Assembly: GCA_963786295.1 (NCBI GenBank)
Contig: CAWAYV010000048.1
Coordinates: forward strand, 1-44,010
DNA from: JACCZX01 sp963786295
GTDB lineage: Bacteria > Pseudomonadota > Gammaproteobacteria > Burkholderiales > Burkholderiaceae_F
Reading direction: 5' to 3'
DNA: 44,010 nt
This document shows, piece by piece, positions 34,078 through 43,235 of the stretch (its first letter is position 1; every line of letters begins with the position of its first letter). Both the position numbers and the translations under genes were made by a program. The notes below the pieces were generated by a model. That model was not told where the DNA came from. It did no database searches and worked only from the letters and a program-made list of their open reading frames with translations.

Positions 34078-35427
34078 TCAGAGACCGTACGCAATTCTGA
34101 CCAGCGTAATCGGGTGCGCGACGACGGGCGCCTTGCCGTCGAGCGCATCCTTCGCAAACTGTTCGATACCCTGCGCGATGTGATGGCCTGCGAGCTGACA
34201 ATCCGAGCTGACGTAGTCCGGCTTCGCACTCGCCATGCTTCTGAAAACCGGCTTGCCGATCTTCATCGCCATCGTGTGAAATTGCTTGCGTGTTCCCCAC
34301 ACCCCCGAATGGCCAGAGCAACGCTCGACCGTGTTGACGGTGGTGTCAGGCAACGACTTCAATAGCTCTTCGGTCTTACGTCCAACGTTTTGCACGCGAG
34401 CGTGACAGGGAACGTGATACGACACGGTGCCGAGAGGCTGTTTGAAGTCGGCTTTCAACAACCCGTCACGTCTGCGAGCCACCAGATATTCGAACGGATC
34501 CCACATCGCCTCTTTGACGAGGGCAACGTCCGCATCCTCGGGAAACATCAGCGGCAGCTCCTGCTTGTACATCAACGTACACGAAGGAACGGCGGTAACG
34601 ATCGCGTAGCCTTCGCGCGCGAGCTGCGCCAGACTGCGGAATGTTGATGTTCTTGAATCGTTCGACCGATTCAAGGTCGCCGATCTCGAGCTTGGGCATT
34701 CCGCAGCACGCTTCCTTATCGACGAGCAACATACGGGATCTCGTTGTGATTGAGGATCGCGATCAAATCGTGCCCGATCCCCGGCTCGTTGTAATTGACA
34801 TAACAGGTCGAATAGATCGCGACCTTGCCCGGCGTCTTGGCGCCATCGCGCACCGGCGCTGACAAGTTCGAGCGCGCAACGGAGCGAAACTTTTTCGCCG
34901 CAAAGTCCGGCCGCCACGCGTTGCGGTCGACTCCCATCAGTCTTTCCATTGCCGCGCGCGCCGGTGAACTTTGATTAATCGCGTTCACTGTTTGCGTGAC
35001 GATCGGAATGCCCGCAAACCGGCCCACCTTATCGGTCGATGTCAAAAACCTGTCGCTGCTCGAAGCGCCGTGCTTGCCAAAATGCACCGCCTTCGCACGC
35101 AACATCGTGTGCGGAAAATCGACGTTCCACGGATGCGGCGGCACGTACGGACACTTGGTCATGTAGCACATGTCGCACAGGTAACACTGATCGACGACGT
35201 CCTTGTACTTCTCCTTCGGAACGCCATCGAGCTCGCCGGTCGGACCGTTGTCGATCAGTTCGAACAGCGTCGGAAACGCACCGCACAGACTGACACAGCG
35301 GCGACAACCGTGGCAGATGTCGAAGATGCGTGCGAGTTCAGCGTCGAGCGCTTGCTCGTCGTTGAACTCCGGAGTTTTCCACGCAAGCGGATGCCGCGTG
35401 GGCGCCAGAAGGCTGCCTTCTAGTCAC
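34078..35427 (-). CDS. Heterodisulfide-reductase/GlpC-like Fe-S protein (CCG domains), frameshifts in this sequence
   Basis: Redox protein with two ferredoxin-type clusters and C-terminal CCG domains. The first cluster motif is FDICHGCRRCVSLCGAF and the second is CYLCDMCYMTKCPYVPPHPW; CCG segments DKEACCGMPKLE, AVPSCTLMYKQELPL, YHVPCHARVQN and CSGHSGVWG follow. It lies in several frames. Single extra bases near 34728 and 34637 restore PYVLVDKE and NIPSLAQLAREGY. No intact start is seen: the N-terminal EGSLLAPTRHPLAW follows a stop in its frame, and one extra base near 35422 would connect it to a GTG at 35427 or, further up, a GTG at 35463. Corrected length is about 448 residues. It probably transfers electrons to or from the rubrerythrin encoded upstream. 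Confidence 0.88.
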
Positions 35428-35485
35428 AAGATAGACCGCCGGCTCCTGCGGATCCGGCAACACGGGGCTCAGCGGTCTAACCGCG

Positions 35486-35905
35486 TCAGTCCACGATCGT
35501 GTCGAGGGTTTTCTGAAACTTATTGGCGTGCGAGCGTTCTGCCTTGGCCAGCGTCTGGAACCAGTCGGCGATTTCTTCGAAACCTTCATCGCGCGCTGAT
35601 TTGGACATGCCCGGATACATGTCGGTGTATTCGTGCGTCTCGCCGGCGATCGCGGCTTTCAAATTGGACTTCGTCGGACCGATCGGCAAGCCGGTCGCGG
35701 GGTCGCCGACGGCTTCCAAATACTCCAGGTGTCCGTGCGCATGGCCGGTTTCGCCTTCCGCGGTCGAGCGAAACACCGCGGCGACGTCGTTGTAACCCTC
35801 AACGTCGGCCTTCGCCGCGAAATACAAATAACGACGATTCGCCTGCGATTCCCCTGCGAACGCGTCGCGCAAGTTTTGTTCGGTTTTCGAGCCTTTGAGT
35901 TGCAT
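35486..35905 (-). CDS. Rubrerythrin (ferritin-like diiron domain only)
   Basis: 139 residues covering the four-helix diiron domain: AFAGESQANRRYLYFA, EGETGHAHGHLEYL, AGETHEYTDMYPGM and KAERSHANKF supply the expected Glu and His ligands. The C-terminal rubredoxin domain of classical rubrerythrin is absent, so electrons must come from a separate partner, probably the Fe-S protein next door. Likely role: reduction of hydrogen peroxide. The ribosome site is strong (TTGAGGAGACTCGT before the ATG). A candidate OxyR-type motif lies about 120 bases upstream. Confidence 0.95.
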   Translation of the reverse strand: MQLKGSKTEQNLRDAFAGESQANRRYLYFAAKADVEGYNDVAAVFRSTAEGETGHAHGHLEYLEAVGDPATGLPIGPTKSNLKAAIAGETHEYTDMYPGMSKSARDEGFEEIADWFQTLAKAERSHANKFQKTLDTIVD

Positions 35906-36026
35906 ACGAGTCTCCTCAATTCATCTTGCGACAATCCCGCACGACGCATCGAAGCGCCGCGACAGTTGTGGAGCAATCTACGCGCGCAAATCGTGGTGAA
36001 ACAAATCAATTATTCCTACGTCGTCG

Positions 36027-36041
36027 ATAGACAACGACTAT
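36027..36041. promoter_or_regulatory. Candidate OxyR half-site upstream of rubrerythrin
   Basis: ATAG-N7-CTAT (36027-36030 and 36038-36041), the core of one OxyR dimer site. On one side at the canonical N7 spacing is CTAC, a near match to a second CTAT, but its ATAG partner is poor. The inner t and a of the consensus are not kept. The position, 122-136 bases before the rubrerythrin start, and the peroxide-related target make it worth noting, but chance is not excluded. The rest of the 156-bp gap 35906-36061 holds the leader and no gene. Confidence 0.35.
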
Positions 36042-36061
36042 GATCACGCGGGGAGCGATCT

Positions 36062-37861
36062 CTAGAACTGCGCTTCGGCGAGTGCCAGCGTGCCGACACT
36101 GCCGCCGACGATGCTTTCGGCGATCGACGGCACCGTGACCAGCATGTGATCGGCAAAAAACCGTGCGGTGGCAATCTTCGCGCGGCAGAACTCAATATCG
36201 ATGCCGTCGTTCACGTGCCGCGTCGCCGCTAGCGCCGCACGTGTCATCTGCCAGCCTCCGTGCACAATGCCTGCAAGTTTCACGTACGGAACCGAGCCGG
36301 CAAACACGCCCCGGATATCGGTCTTATATTCGTCCACGATGTAGTCCACCACGGTCTCGTACGCATCGATCGCCGCCGCTAGCCTCTTGCCGGTCGCCTG
36401 CAACTCCGCACTTCCAGCGCTTGCCTCGGCGGCGGTCGCGCGCATCTGTGCAATAAATGCTCGCGCCATCGCGCCGCCATCGCGCGCCGTCTTGCGGCCG
36501 ACCAGATCGTTCGCCTGGATAGCTGTCGTGCCTTCGTAGATCGTCAGAATGCGCGCGTCGCGGTAATACTGCGCCGCGCCGGTTTCTTCGATAAAGCCCA
36601 TGCCGCCGTGGACCTGCACGCCTGTCGACGTGACGTCAATCGACATTTCTGTCGACCATCCTTTGACGATCGGTACCAGATACTCGTAGGCCGCCATCGC
36701 CGACGCGCGCCGTTGCGGGTCGGGATGGTGATGCGCGATATCGTTGTATCCCGCCGCCACATACGCCACCGCGCGCGCGGCTTCGGTGTTCGATCGCATG
36801 AACATCAACATGCGCCGCACGTCGGGGTGGTGGATGATCGACACCGGCCCGCTCGAACCTTCAACGGCGCGGCTTTGCACGCGCTCCTTCGCGTGCTCGA
36901 CCGCCTTTTGATAAGCACGGTCCGAAATGGCGATGCCCTGCATACCGACCTGGAACCGCGCGGCGTTCATCATGATGAACATGTATTCGAGGCCGCGATT
37001 CTCTTCGCCGATCACTGTGCCGACCGCACCGGCACCGACCGCGCCCTTGTCGTCGCCGAAGATCAGCACGCACGTCGGGCTCGCCTTGATGCCGAGCTTG
37101 TGTTCGATCGATGCGCAATAAACGTCGTTGCGCTTGCCGAGCTTGCCGTCGGCGTCGAATAAAAACTTCGGGACGATGAAGAGCGAAATTCCCTTTACGC
37201 CGGCCGGCGCATCGGGTGTCCGCGCGAGCACCAGATGCGCGATGTTGTCGGCCAGATCGTGCTCGCCATAGGTGATGTAGATCTTCTGCCCGAACAAGCG
37301 ATAGGTGCCATCGCTCTGCGGCACCGCCTTGGTTCGGACCTGCGCCAGATCGGAGCCGGCTTGCGGCTCGGTCAGATTCATCGTGCCGGTCCAGCTGCCG
37401 TCGATCAAGCGGCCGAGGTACGCGTCTTTCTGTTCCTGCGAGCCCGCGACCAGCAGCGCCTCGATTGCACCGTCGGTTAGCAACGGACACAGCGCGAATG
37501 AGAGGTTTGCCGCCTGCATCATCTCCATGCATGGAGCGGCAACGACCTTCGGCAAATCCTGCCCGCCATATTGCGTCGGATGCTGAACACCCTGCCAACC
37601 CGCTTCGACAAACGAACGAAAGGCGGCTTTGAATCCCGGTGTGGTCGTGACCTTGCCGTTGTCCCACTTCGCGGGTTGGATATCACCGTTCCAATTTAGC
37701 GGCGCCACCACTTCACTCATGAAGCGCGCGTTTTCTTCGATCACCGCCTGCACCGTCTCGTCGGTCGCGTCTTCACAACCGGGCAGCTGTTGAATCTCTT
37801 TCAGACCTGCCAGTTCGTTCAACACGAACAGCATGTCCTTGACTGGCGCGACGTAGCTCAT
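36062..37861 (-). CDS. Acyl-CoA dehydrogenase with C-terminal extension domain
   Basis: 599-residue FAD enzyme of the long acyl-CoA dehydrogenase subgroup. Features: MNLTEPQAGSDLAQVRTKA (FAD and substrate contact, about residue 160), the mid-domain GQKIYITYGEHDLADN, VHGGMGFIEETGAAQYYRDA, and the catalytic Glu in ILTIYEGTTAIQANDLVGRK (about 435). A 130-residue C-terminal acyl-CoA dehydrogenase extension follows. The ATG at 37861 (MSYVAPVKDML) is 4 bases after the etfA stop, giving an etfB-etfA-dehydrogenase operon in which EtfAB takes its electrons. Probable beta-oxidation enzyme; chain-length preference cannot be read from sequence. Confidence 0.95.
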   Translation of the reverse strand: MSYVAPVKDMLFVLNELAGLKEIQQLPGCEDATDETVQAVIEENARFMSEVVAPLNWNGDIQPAKWDNGKVTTTPGFKAAFRSFVEAGWQGVQHPTQYGGQDLPKVVAAPCMEMMQAANLSFALCPLLTDGAIEALLVAGSQEQKDAYLGRLIDGSWTGTMNLTEPQAGSDLAQVRTKAVPQSDGTYRLFGQKIYITYGEHDLADNIAHLVLARTPDAPAGVKGISLFIVPKFLFDADGKLGKRNDVYCASIEHKLGIKASPTCVLIFGDDKGAVGAGAVGTVIGEENRGLEYMFIMMNAARFQVGMQGIAISDRAYQKAVEHAKERVQSRAVEGSSGPVSIIHHPDVRRMLMFMRSNTEAARAVAYVAAGYNDIAHHHPDPQRRASAMAAYEYLVPIVKGWSTEMSIDVTSTGVQVHGGMGFIEETGAAQYYRDARILTIYEGTTAIQANDLVGRKTARDGGAMARAFIAQMRATAAEASAGSAELQATGKRLAAAIDAYETVVDYIVDEYKTDIRGVFAGSVPYVKLAGIVHGGWQMTRAALAATRHVNDGIDIEFCRAKIATARFFADHMLVTVPSIAESIVGGSVGTLALAEAQF

Positions 37862-37865
37862 CGAG

Positions 37866-38798
37866 TTAGCCGAGCTCCTTGACCACTTGGGGAACGATCT
37901 CGAACAAATCGCCGACGAGCCCGTAATCGGCAACCTGGAAGATCGGCGCCTCCGGGTCCTTGTTGATTGCCACGATCACCTTCGAGTCTTTCATGCCCGC
38001 GAGATGCTGAATCGCGCCCGAGATGCCCACCGCGATGTATAGCTGCGGTGCGACGACCTTGCCCGTTTGCCCGACCTGCCAATCGTTCGGTGCGTAGCCC
38101 GCATCGACGGCGGCGCGCGATGCACCGATGGCGGCATTCAGCTTGTCCGCCAGCGGCTCGAGCAGCTTGAAATTTTCGGCGGAGCCGATGCCACGCCCAC
38201 CGGAGACGACGATCTTTGCGCCTTGTAACTCCGGACGAGTCAGTTTGACGACATCGCGCGATACGAAGCGCGATGTATCGGCTCCCGCCACCGCGGCAAT
38301 CGTCTCGACCGTCGCACTGCCGCCTGCGCTTGGCGCAGGCTCAAAGTTGGTGGGACGCGCGGTCACGACTTTTATCGGATCGCTCGACTGCACCGTCGCG
38401 ATGGCGTTGCCCGCGTAGATCGGTCGCGTGAAGGTATCGGCCGATTCGACGCTGCTGATGTCGGAGATCTGCGCAGCATCGAGCTTTGCCGCCACCCTCG
38501 GCATGATGTTCTTTCCGTACGCGGTGGCCGACGCGAACACGTGGCTGTAGCCGCTTGCCATTGAAACGACTTGCGCTGCCACAGGCTCTGCCAAACCGTC
38601 GGCGAATTGCGCGGCATCGGCGAGCAAGACTTTGGTCACTCCGCCGATCTTCGCGGCTTCCTTGGCGGCGGCGGCGGCGTTGTGACCCACCACCAGGACG
38701 TGCACTTCGCCACCGGCTTTTGCCGCTGCGGTGACCGTATTCAACGTTGCAGGACGGATCGTTTGCCCGTCATGTTCCGCAAGCACGAGCGCCGCCAT
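37866..38798 (-). CDS. etfA: Electron transfer flavoprotein subunit alpha
   Basis: 310 residues beginning MAALVLAEHDGQTI, with the C-terminal FAD domain SGGRGIGSAENFKLLEPLA, GQTGKVVAPQLYIAVGISG and INKDPEAPIFQVADYGLVGD. It accepts electrons from acyl-CoA dehydrogenases and passes them to ETF-ubiquinone oxidoreductase. The ATG at 38798 overlaps the true etfB stop as TGATG. In this sequence the frame is continuous with the broken end of etfB, so a naive call would give a 560-residue fusion; I reject that because the alternative frame encodes the standard EtfB tail. Confidence 0.95.
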   Translation of the reverse strand: MAALVLAEHDGQTIRPATLNTVTAAAKAGGEVHVLVVGHNAAAAAKEAAKIGGVTKVLLADAAQFADGLAEPVAAQVVSMASGYSHVFASATAYGKNIMPRVAAKLDAAQISDISSVESADTFTRPIYAGNAIATVQSSDPIKVVTARPTNFEPAPSAGGSATVETIAAVAGADTSRFVSRDVVKLTRPELQGAKIVVSGGRGIGSAENFKLLEPLADKLNAAIGASRAAVDAGYAPNDWQVGQTGKVVAPQLYIAVGISGAIQHLAGMKDSKVIVAINKDPEAPIFQVADYGLVGDLFEIVPQVVKELG

Positions 38799-39548
38799 CA
38801 AATCACCTTCGCTTCGGTCTTCAGCTTCGCAATCAATGTCGGCAGCATCGGGCACCTTGATGCCCGCCTTCCGACCGGGCGGCTCAGTCACCTGCAGCGT
38901 CTTCAATCTGGGCGTCACATCGACGCCCAGATCGGCCGGCTTCAGATTCTCGAGCGGCTTCTTTTTCGCCTTCATGATGTTAGGCAGCGTGACGTAGCGC
39001 GGCTCGTTCAGCCGAAGGTCGGTCGTGATGACCGCGGGCAACGCAACCGAAATCGTTTCGAGTCCACCATCCACCTCGCGCGTAACTTGTGCGCGACCGT
39101 CGGCGATCGTTATCTTCGAAGCGAACGTCGCTTGCGGCATGTCGGCCAGCGCCGCAAGCATCTGGCCCGTTTGATTGGCATCGTCGTCGATCGCCTGCTT
39201 GCCGGCGATCACCAGTTGCGGCTTTTCTTTATCAACGATCGCCTTCAACAGCTTCGCCACGGCGAGAGGCTGCAATTCCACATTGGTTTCCACCAGAATC
39301 CCACGGTCGGCACCGATCGCCATCGCGGTGCGCAACGTTTCCTGGCACTGCAGCACGCCGCACGACACCGCGATCACTTCGGTGGCTACGCCCGCTTCCT
39401 TCAACCGCACGGCTTCTTCGATTGCGATTTCGTCGAACGGATTCATCGACATCTTGACGTTGGCGACGTCGACTCCGCTCTTGTCCGACTTCACGCGTAC
39501 CTTGACGTTGAAGTCGACGACTCGTTTGACCGGAACAAGGATTTTCAT
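38798..39548 (-). CDS. etfB: Electron transfer flavoprotein subunit beta, one frameshift near the 3' end
   Basis: AMP-binding partner of EtfA, starting MKILVPVKRVVDFNVKV, with the signature region VIAGKQAIDDDANQTGQMLA. Near the end the frame reads KVPDAADIDCEAEDR, but one extra base (GG at 38841-38842) removed gives VPDAATLIAKLKTEAKVI and a TGA that overlaps the etfA ATG. Corrected length is 249 residues, the usual size in this group. It is the first gene of the etfB-etfA-acyl-CoA dehydrogenase operon. Confidence 0.95.
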
Positions 39549-39650
39549 CGCAGATCCGAAGTGTGCAGCCGATGATTATACGAATCGATCGAAGTAGCAC
39601 TGCCGCGGCGGGCGGCAACGTCGAACTGGCTGCCAGCATGCAAGACTGAT

Positions 39651-41245
39651 TCAGCCTAAGTCGCGGACGATTTCTCTCGCGGCATTGTGCCCGGGCGCGC
39701 CGGTCACTCCGCCGCCCGGGTGCGCGCCGGAACCGCAGTGGTACAAGCCGGCGATTGGACCGCGATAGCGCGCGTAGCCGAGTACCGGGCGCATCGAGAA
39801 CAATTGATCGAGCGATAGCTGGCCGTGGAAGATGTCGCCGCCGGTCAATCCGAATTCGTTCTCCAAATCCGCCGGCGACATTGCTCGATAACCGAGCAAA
39901 GATGCGCGGAAGTTCGGGCAGTAGCTCTGCACGACGTCGAAGATCGCCTGCACTGCACGCTCTTTCAGCACCGACCAGTCTGCAGTCGGCGCGAACTGCT
40001 GGCAAAACAGACTGGCGACGTGTTTGCCCTGCGGCGCAAGCGAGTCATCGGCGACGCTCGGAATCAGCATCTCGACCACCGGCTCGCGCGAGTATCCGTG
40101 CGCTACAGCGTCATGCCAGGCACGATCCATATAGGCAAGAGACGGTGCGAACGTAATGCCGCTCGCGTGATGTGGCTGCGATGCTGTGCCGGGCAAAGCG
40201 GCGAAATCGGGCAGCTCTGATAACGCAACGTTCATTCGGAACGTGCCGGAGCCATACTTCGTCCGGTCGATCGCTTCGACGAAATCTGCCGGCAACACTG
40301 CTGCATCGACTAATCGTCGATACAACAGCTTCGGCGTAACGTTCGCTGCGACTGCACGTGCACGCACGACTTCGCCGGATTTCAATTCGACGCCTGTCGC
40401 GCGGCCATCTTCAACGATCACCCGCTGCACCGGCGCCTCGACGTCGATCCGCACGCCGCGCGCCTGCGCTTCGGCCGCCATCGCCTGAGTAATCGCACCC
40501 ATGCCGCCGATCGCATGCCCCCATTTGCCACGCTTGCCGTTGACTTCACCAAAGACGTGATGCAGCAGCACGTACGCCGAGCCGGGCGCATACGGACTTG
40601 CGTAGTTGCCGACGATCGAATCCCATCCGAGCACAGCCTTCAGAGGCTCAGACTCGAACCATGAATCGAGCCAGTCACCCGCGCTCTTCGTAAACACATC
40701 GACTAGATCGCGCTGCCCTTCTCTCGGCAAACGTCCCAATTGCAGTAGCAGCTTCGCCGCTGCGACGAGATCGCGCCATCCTTCGACGACAAAAGGGCCG
40801 CCGAGATTCGGCGGCGATTGCAAGACCCAATGACGGAGTTGATCGGCTACGCGATCGAGCCGCGCGTAGAACGACGGCAGTCTTTCGGCGTCGCGCTGCG
40901 AGAACTTCGCCACTTCGGCGCCCGTTTGCGCAGCCGCGTACTGCCGAACTTCAGGTGGCGCCCATCGGCCAGCGGCACAAAATTAGAGAACGGCCGTTCG
41001 ATGATGCGAAGACCGTGCTGCGCGAGCTTGAGATCGTGAATCACCTGCGGATTCAACAAGCTCACCGTATAACTGGCGGTCGAGTTGCGGAAGCCCGGAT
41101 AGAACTCTTCCGTCACCGCAGCGCCGCCCACGATGTGTCGGCGCTCGACAACGCGCACGCTCAATCCCGCTGCCGCCAGATAGCAAGCGCACGTGAGCCC
41201 GTTGTGGCCGGCGCCGATGATCACAACGTCGAGCGACTTCTGCAT
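39651..41245 (-). CDS. FAD-dependent oxidoreductase (PYROXD2/CrtI-like), one frameshift in this sequence
   Basis: Flavin amine-oxidase/phytoene-desaturase superfamily member, close to PYROXD2-type proteins. The N-terminus has DVVIIGAGHNGLTCACYLAA (dinucleotide-binding loop), GGAAVTEEFYPGFRNS and ERPFSNFVPLADGRHLKF. The C-terminus ends in LYHCGSGAHPGGGVTGAPG, the FAD-contacting end of this group. The frames break near 40940: LKFGS is followed by an out-of-register stretch, and YAAAQTGAEVAKFSQRDAE is in another frame. Here one base is missing, unlike the other shifts in the window. Corrected length is 531 residues. Substrate unknown. It is 101 bases downstream of etfB and on the same strand, but reads towards it from a separate unit. 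Confidence 0.88.
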
Positions 41246-41275
41246 CGCCCGATGGTAGCGGGCGCAGGTAGCGGC

Positions 41276-41317
41276 GAAAAATCAAACGCCGCGCTCTCAA
41301 AGCCGAGCGCGGCGTTT
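41276..41317 (-). terminator. Rho-independent terminator after the fasciclin gene
   Basis: A perfect 12-bp stem, AAACGCCGCGCT with AGCGCGGCGTTT (41284-41295 and 41306-41317), encloses a 10-base loop. On the minus strand it is followed by GATTTTT, giving a near-continuous T-tract. It starts 24 bases after the fasciclin stop and separates that gene from the FAD oxidoreductase. Confidence 0.88.
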
Positions 41318-41340
41318 TGGTGCTGCAAATGAGCTGCGAA

Positions 41341-41892
41341 TTACTTCGGCAGCAACACTTTATCGACGACGTGGATCACACCGTTCGATTGATTGACGTC
41401 AGCGATCGTCACTTTCGAGATGCCGCCACTTTCGTCGGTCACACTAACCGTCTTGCCGCTGACAGTCGCCGTCAGCGTGCCGCCGGCTGCGGTTTTCAAC
41501 GTCGCCTTGCCACCGCCCGCGTCAATCTGCTTGATCAGCGCCGCTGCGTCCATCTTGCCCGGTACGACGTGATACGTCAGCACTTTGGTCAACTGCGGTT
41601 TGTTCTCCGGCTTCAGCAAAGTATCGACCGTCCCGGCAGGCAGGGCCGAAAACGCCGTATTCGTCGGAGCGAACACCGTGAACGGGCCCGGGCCTTTCAG
41701 CGTATCGACCAATCCCGCTGCTTTGACCGCTGCGACCAGCGTAGTGTGGTCTTTTGAGTTGACGGCATTGTCGATGATGTCCTTGCTCGCATACATCGGC
41801 GCGCCGCCGACGGTTACTTGAGCCATTGCGGCGACGGTGGTTACGGATAACGCCAAAGCGATCGCAAGCCCCGCCAGTTTCTTCGTTTGCAT
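41341..41892 (-). CDS. Secreted fasciclin (FAS1) domain protein
   Basis: 183 residues. A signal peptide (MQTKKLAGLAIALALSVTTV with AMA before QVTV) is followed by one FAS1 domain: DIIDNAVNSKDHTTLVAAVK, GPGPFTVFAPTNTAFSALP (H1 motif), the LTYHVVPG segment and a final NGVIHVVDKVLLPK (H2 motif). Such proteins act in adhesion or the matrix outside the cell. The ATG at 41892 has AGGAG at the right distance; the open frame extends further upstream but without protein-like sequence. It has its own terminator, and two palindromes lie in the upstream gap. Confidence 0.94.
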   Translation of the reverse strand: MQTKKLAGLAIALALSVTTVAAMAQVTVGGAPMYASKDIIDNAVNSKDHTTLVAAVKAAGLVDTLKGPGPFTVFAPTNTAFSALPAGTVDTLLKPENKPQLTKVLTYHVVPGKMDAAALIKQIDAGGGKATLKTAAGGTLTATVSGKTVSVTDESGGISKVTIADVNQSNGVIHVVDKVLLPK

Positions 41893-41962
41893 CGGTTTTC
41901 TCCTGTTGATAAGTGATGCAGCGGCGCGTACACGCGAGAAGGTGCCGAGTGTGTGCACTGCC

Positions 41963-41988
41963 GTGCTGTCCCTGGTACGGGACAGCAC
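41963..41988. other. Perfect 10-bp inverted repeat upstream of the fasciclin gene
   Basis: GTGCTGTCCC and GGGACAGCAC (41963-41972 and 41979-41988) flank TGGTAC, 71-96 bases before the fasciclin start. A second imperfect palindrome, ATTGCG to CGCAAT with inner CAAAC/GTTTG, is at 42010-42036. Neither has a T-tract, so operator sites or RNA hairpins are both possible. They make up most of what is visible in the 163-bp gap 41893-42055. Confidence 0.5.
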
Positions 41989-42055
41989 CTCAACTGGATG
42001 TGCGTACGGATTGCGCCCGCAAACGGTTTGCGCAATGAATGTGCGGCGGCTGCGG

Positions 42056-43139
42056 TTACTTGTAACCGACGCGATCGAGAATGCGCTGGGCGGCGATCTG
42101 TTCTTGCCCATCGTCGACATCGCAATCTGTTCCTGCTTGAAGCTTCCCAGCGAAGAAAGCGCTGGGTTGTTCAGCTGTCGCACCCTTCACGACCGGACAC
42201 TCATTGTTACCGTTGGCGAAAGTAACGTCTGCGCCGCAGGGACTTGACAGATATTCGAGAAATGCAATCGCGTTCGCCTTGTTCGGCGCGTTCTTCGCGA
42301 CTCCACCGCCGGCAGATGTTGACGTGCGCTCCGCACTCGACTGATTCGGCCAGATGAATCCAACCTTGCTGACGACTGTCTTGATCCTTTGGATCGGACG
42401 AGCGCAGCAGGCGCACCCAGTAGTAGGTGTTCGTGACCGCAACGCCGCACTCTCCGGCCGCCACGGCCTTGATCTGATCGGTGTCGCCGCCGCTCGGAGG
42501 CCGTGCCATGTTGGTCACGATTCCCTTGGCCCACTGCTCGGCTCTCGCCTCACCCATCGCTCTCGACACGCGACCCGATCAGCGACAGCATGTACGGATG
42601 CGAGCCCGATCGGGTGCACACCTTGCCCTTGTTCTTCGGGTCCGCCAGCTCTTCATACGTATCGACGTCCTCCGCCTTTACGTTCGCCTTGTTGTAGACG
42701 ATCACGCGCGCGCGCGTCGAGAAGCCGTACCAGGTGCCGTCGTTCGAGCGCAGGTTGCGAAGGAATGCGCTCATTCAGCACTTTCGATTCAACTGGCTGA
42801 AACAAGCCATCGATCTGCGCTCGCCAGAGCCGTGCTGCATCGACTAGCAAGACAACGTCGGCTGGGCTATTAGCGCCTTCGGCCTTCAGTCGCTGCAGTA
42901 GTCTGTTCATCGCCCGCTTCGATGCGGTTGACCTTGATGCCGGTCTGCTTGGTGAAGTCCGAGTACAGCGCCTCGTCGGTCTGATAGTGGCGCGCGGAGT
43001 ACAGATTCAGCACTTTCTCCTGCGCCTGGCTCTGCAACGGGACCGCAAGCGCGGTCACAACCCCTGCGATCACGGCGCACTGCATCGCTCGATGCAGGCA
43101 CGTCTCGGCCCGGCGCCGCGGAGTTCTTATTCGAATCAT
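42056..43139 (-). CDS. Fe(III) ABC transporter substrate-binding protein (FbpA/FutA-like), many frameshifts in this sequence
   Basis: Periplasmic iron-binding protein; a signal segment (AVIAGVVTALAVPLQSQAQ) precedes KVLNLYSARHYQTDEALYSD. The rest lies in successive frames: LLQRLKAEGANSPADVVLLV, NLRSNDGTWYGFSTRARVIV, EQWAKGIVTNMARPPSGGD, then VGFIWPNQSS and GGGVAKNAPNKANAIAFLEY up to RILDRVGYK. Single extra bases join them as GDEQLLQRL, NERIPRNLRSN, SRVESMGEARAEQ and KDQTVVSKVGF. Further compensating shifts are likely near 42300 and 42250. The YYWVR segment contains the paired Tyr expected for iron binding. Corrected length is near 359. A Fur box lies upstream; no permease genes follow within the window. 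Confidence 0.87.
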
Positions 43140-43198
43140 CGGCACACCCATCCTGGTTGAGAACAGATGGGCGACGTTATCGCAAACTATTCGCAAAT

Positions 43199-43217
43199 GC
43201 AAATGATTCTCATTCAT
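43199..43217 (-). promoter_or_regulatory. Candidate Fur box upstream of the iron-binding protein gene
   Basis: On the minus strand the 19-mer ATGAATGAGAATCATTTGC matches the classical Fur consensus GATAATGATAATCATTATC at 13 of 19 positions, including the central AATGA and AATCATT blocks. It is about 60-78 bases before the ATG at 43139, a normal operator position. It supports iron-repressed expression of the FbpA-like gene. Confidence 0.7.
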
Positions 43218-43235
43218 ACAAACGGTCGAGCTAAA

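Noticed and set aside
37866..39548. Single 560-residue EtfB-EtfA fusion protein
   Set aside because: One extra base at 38841-38842 creates it; the other frame gives the standard EtfB tail with a TGATG junction.
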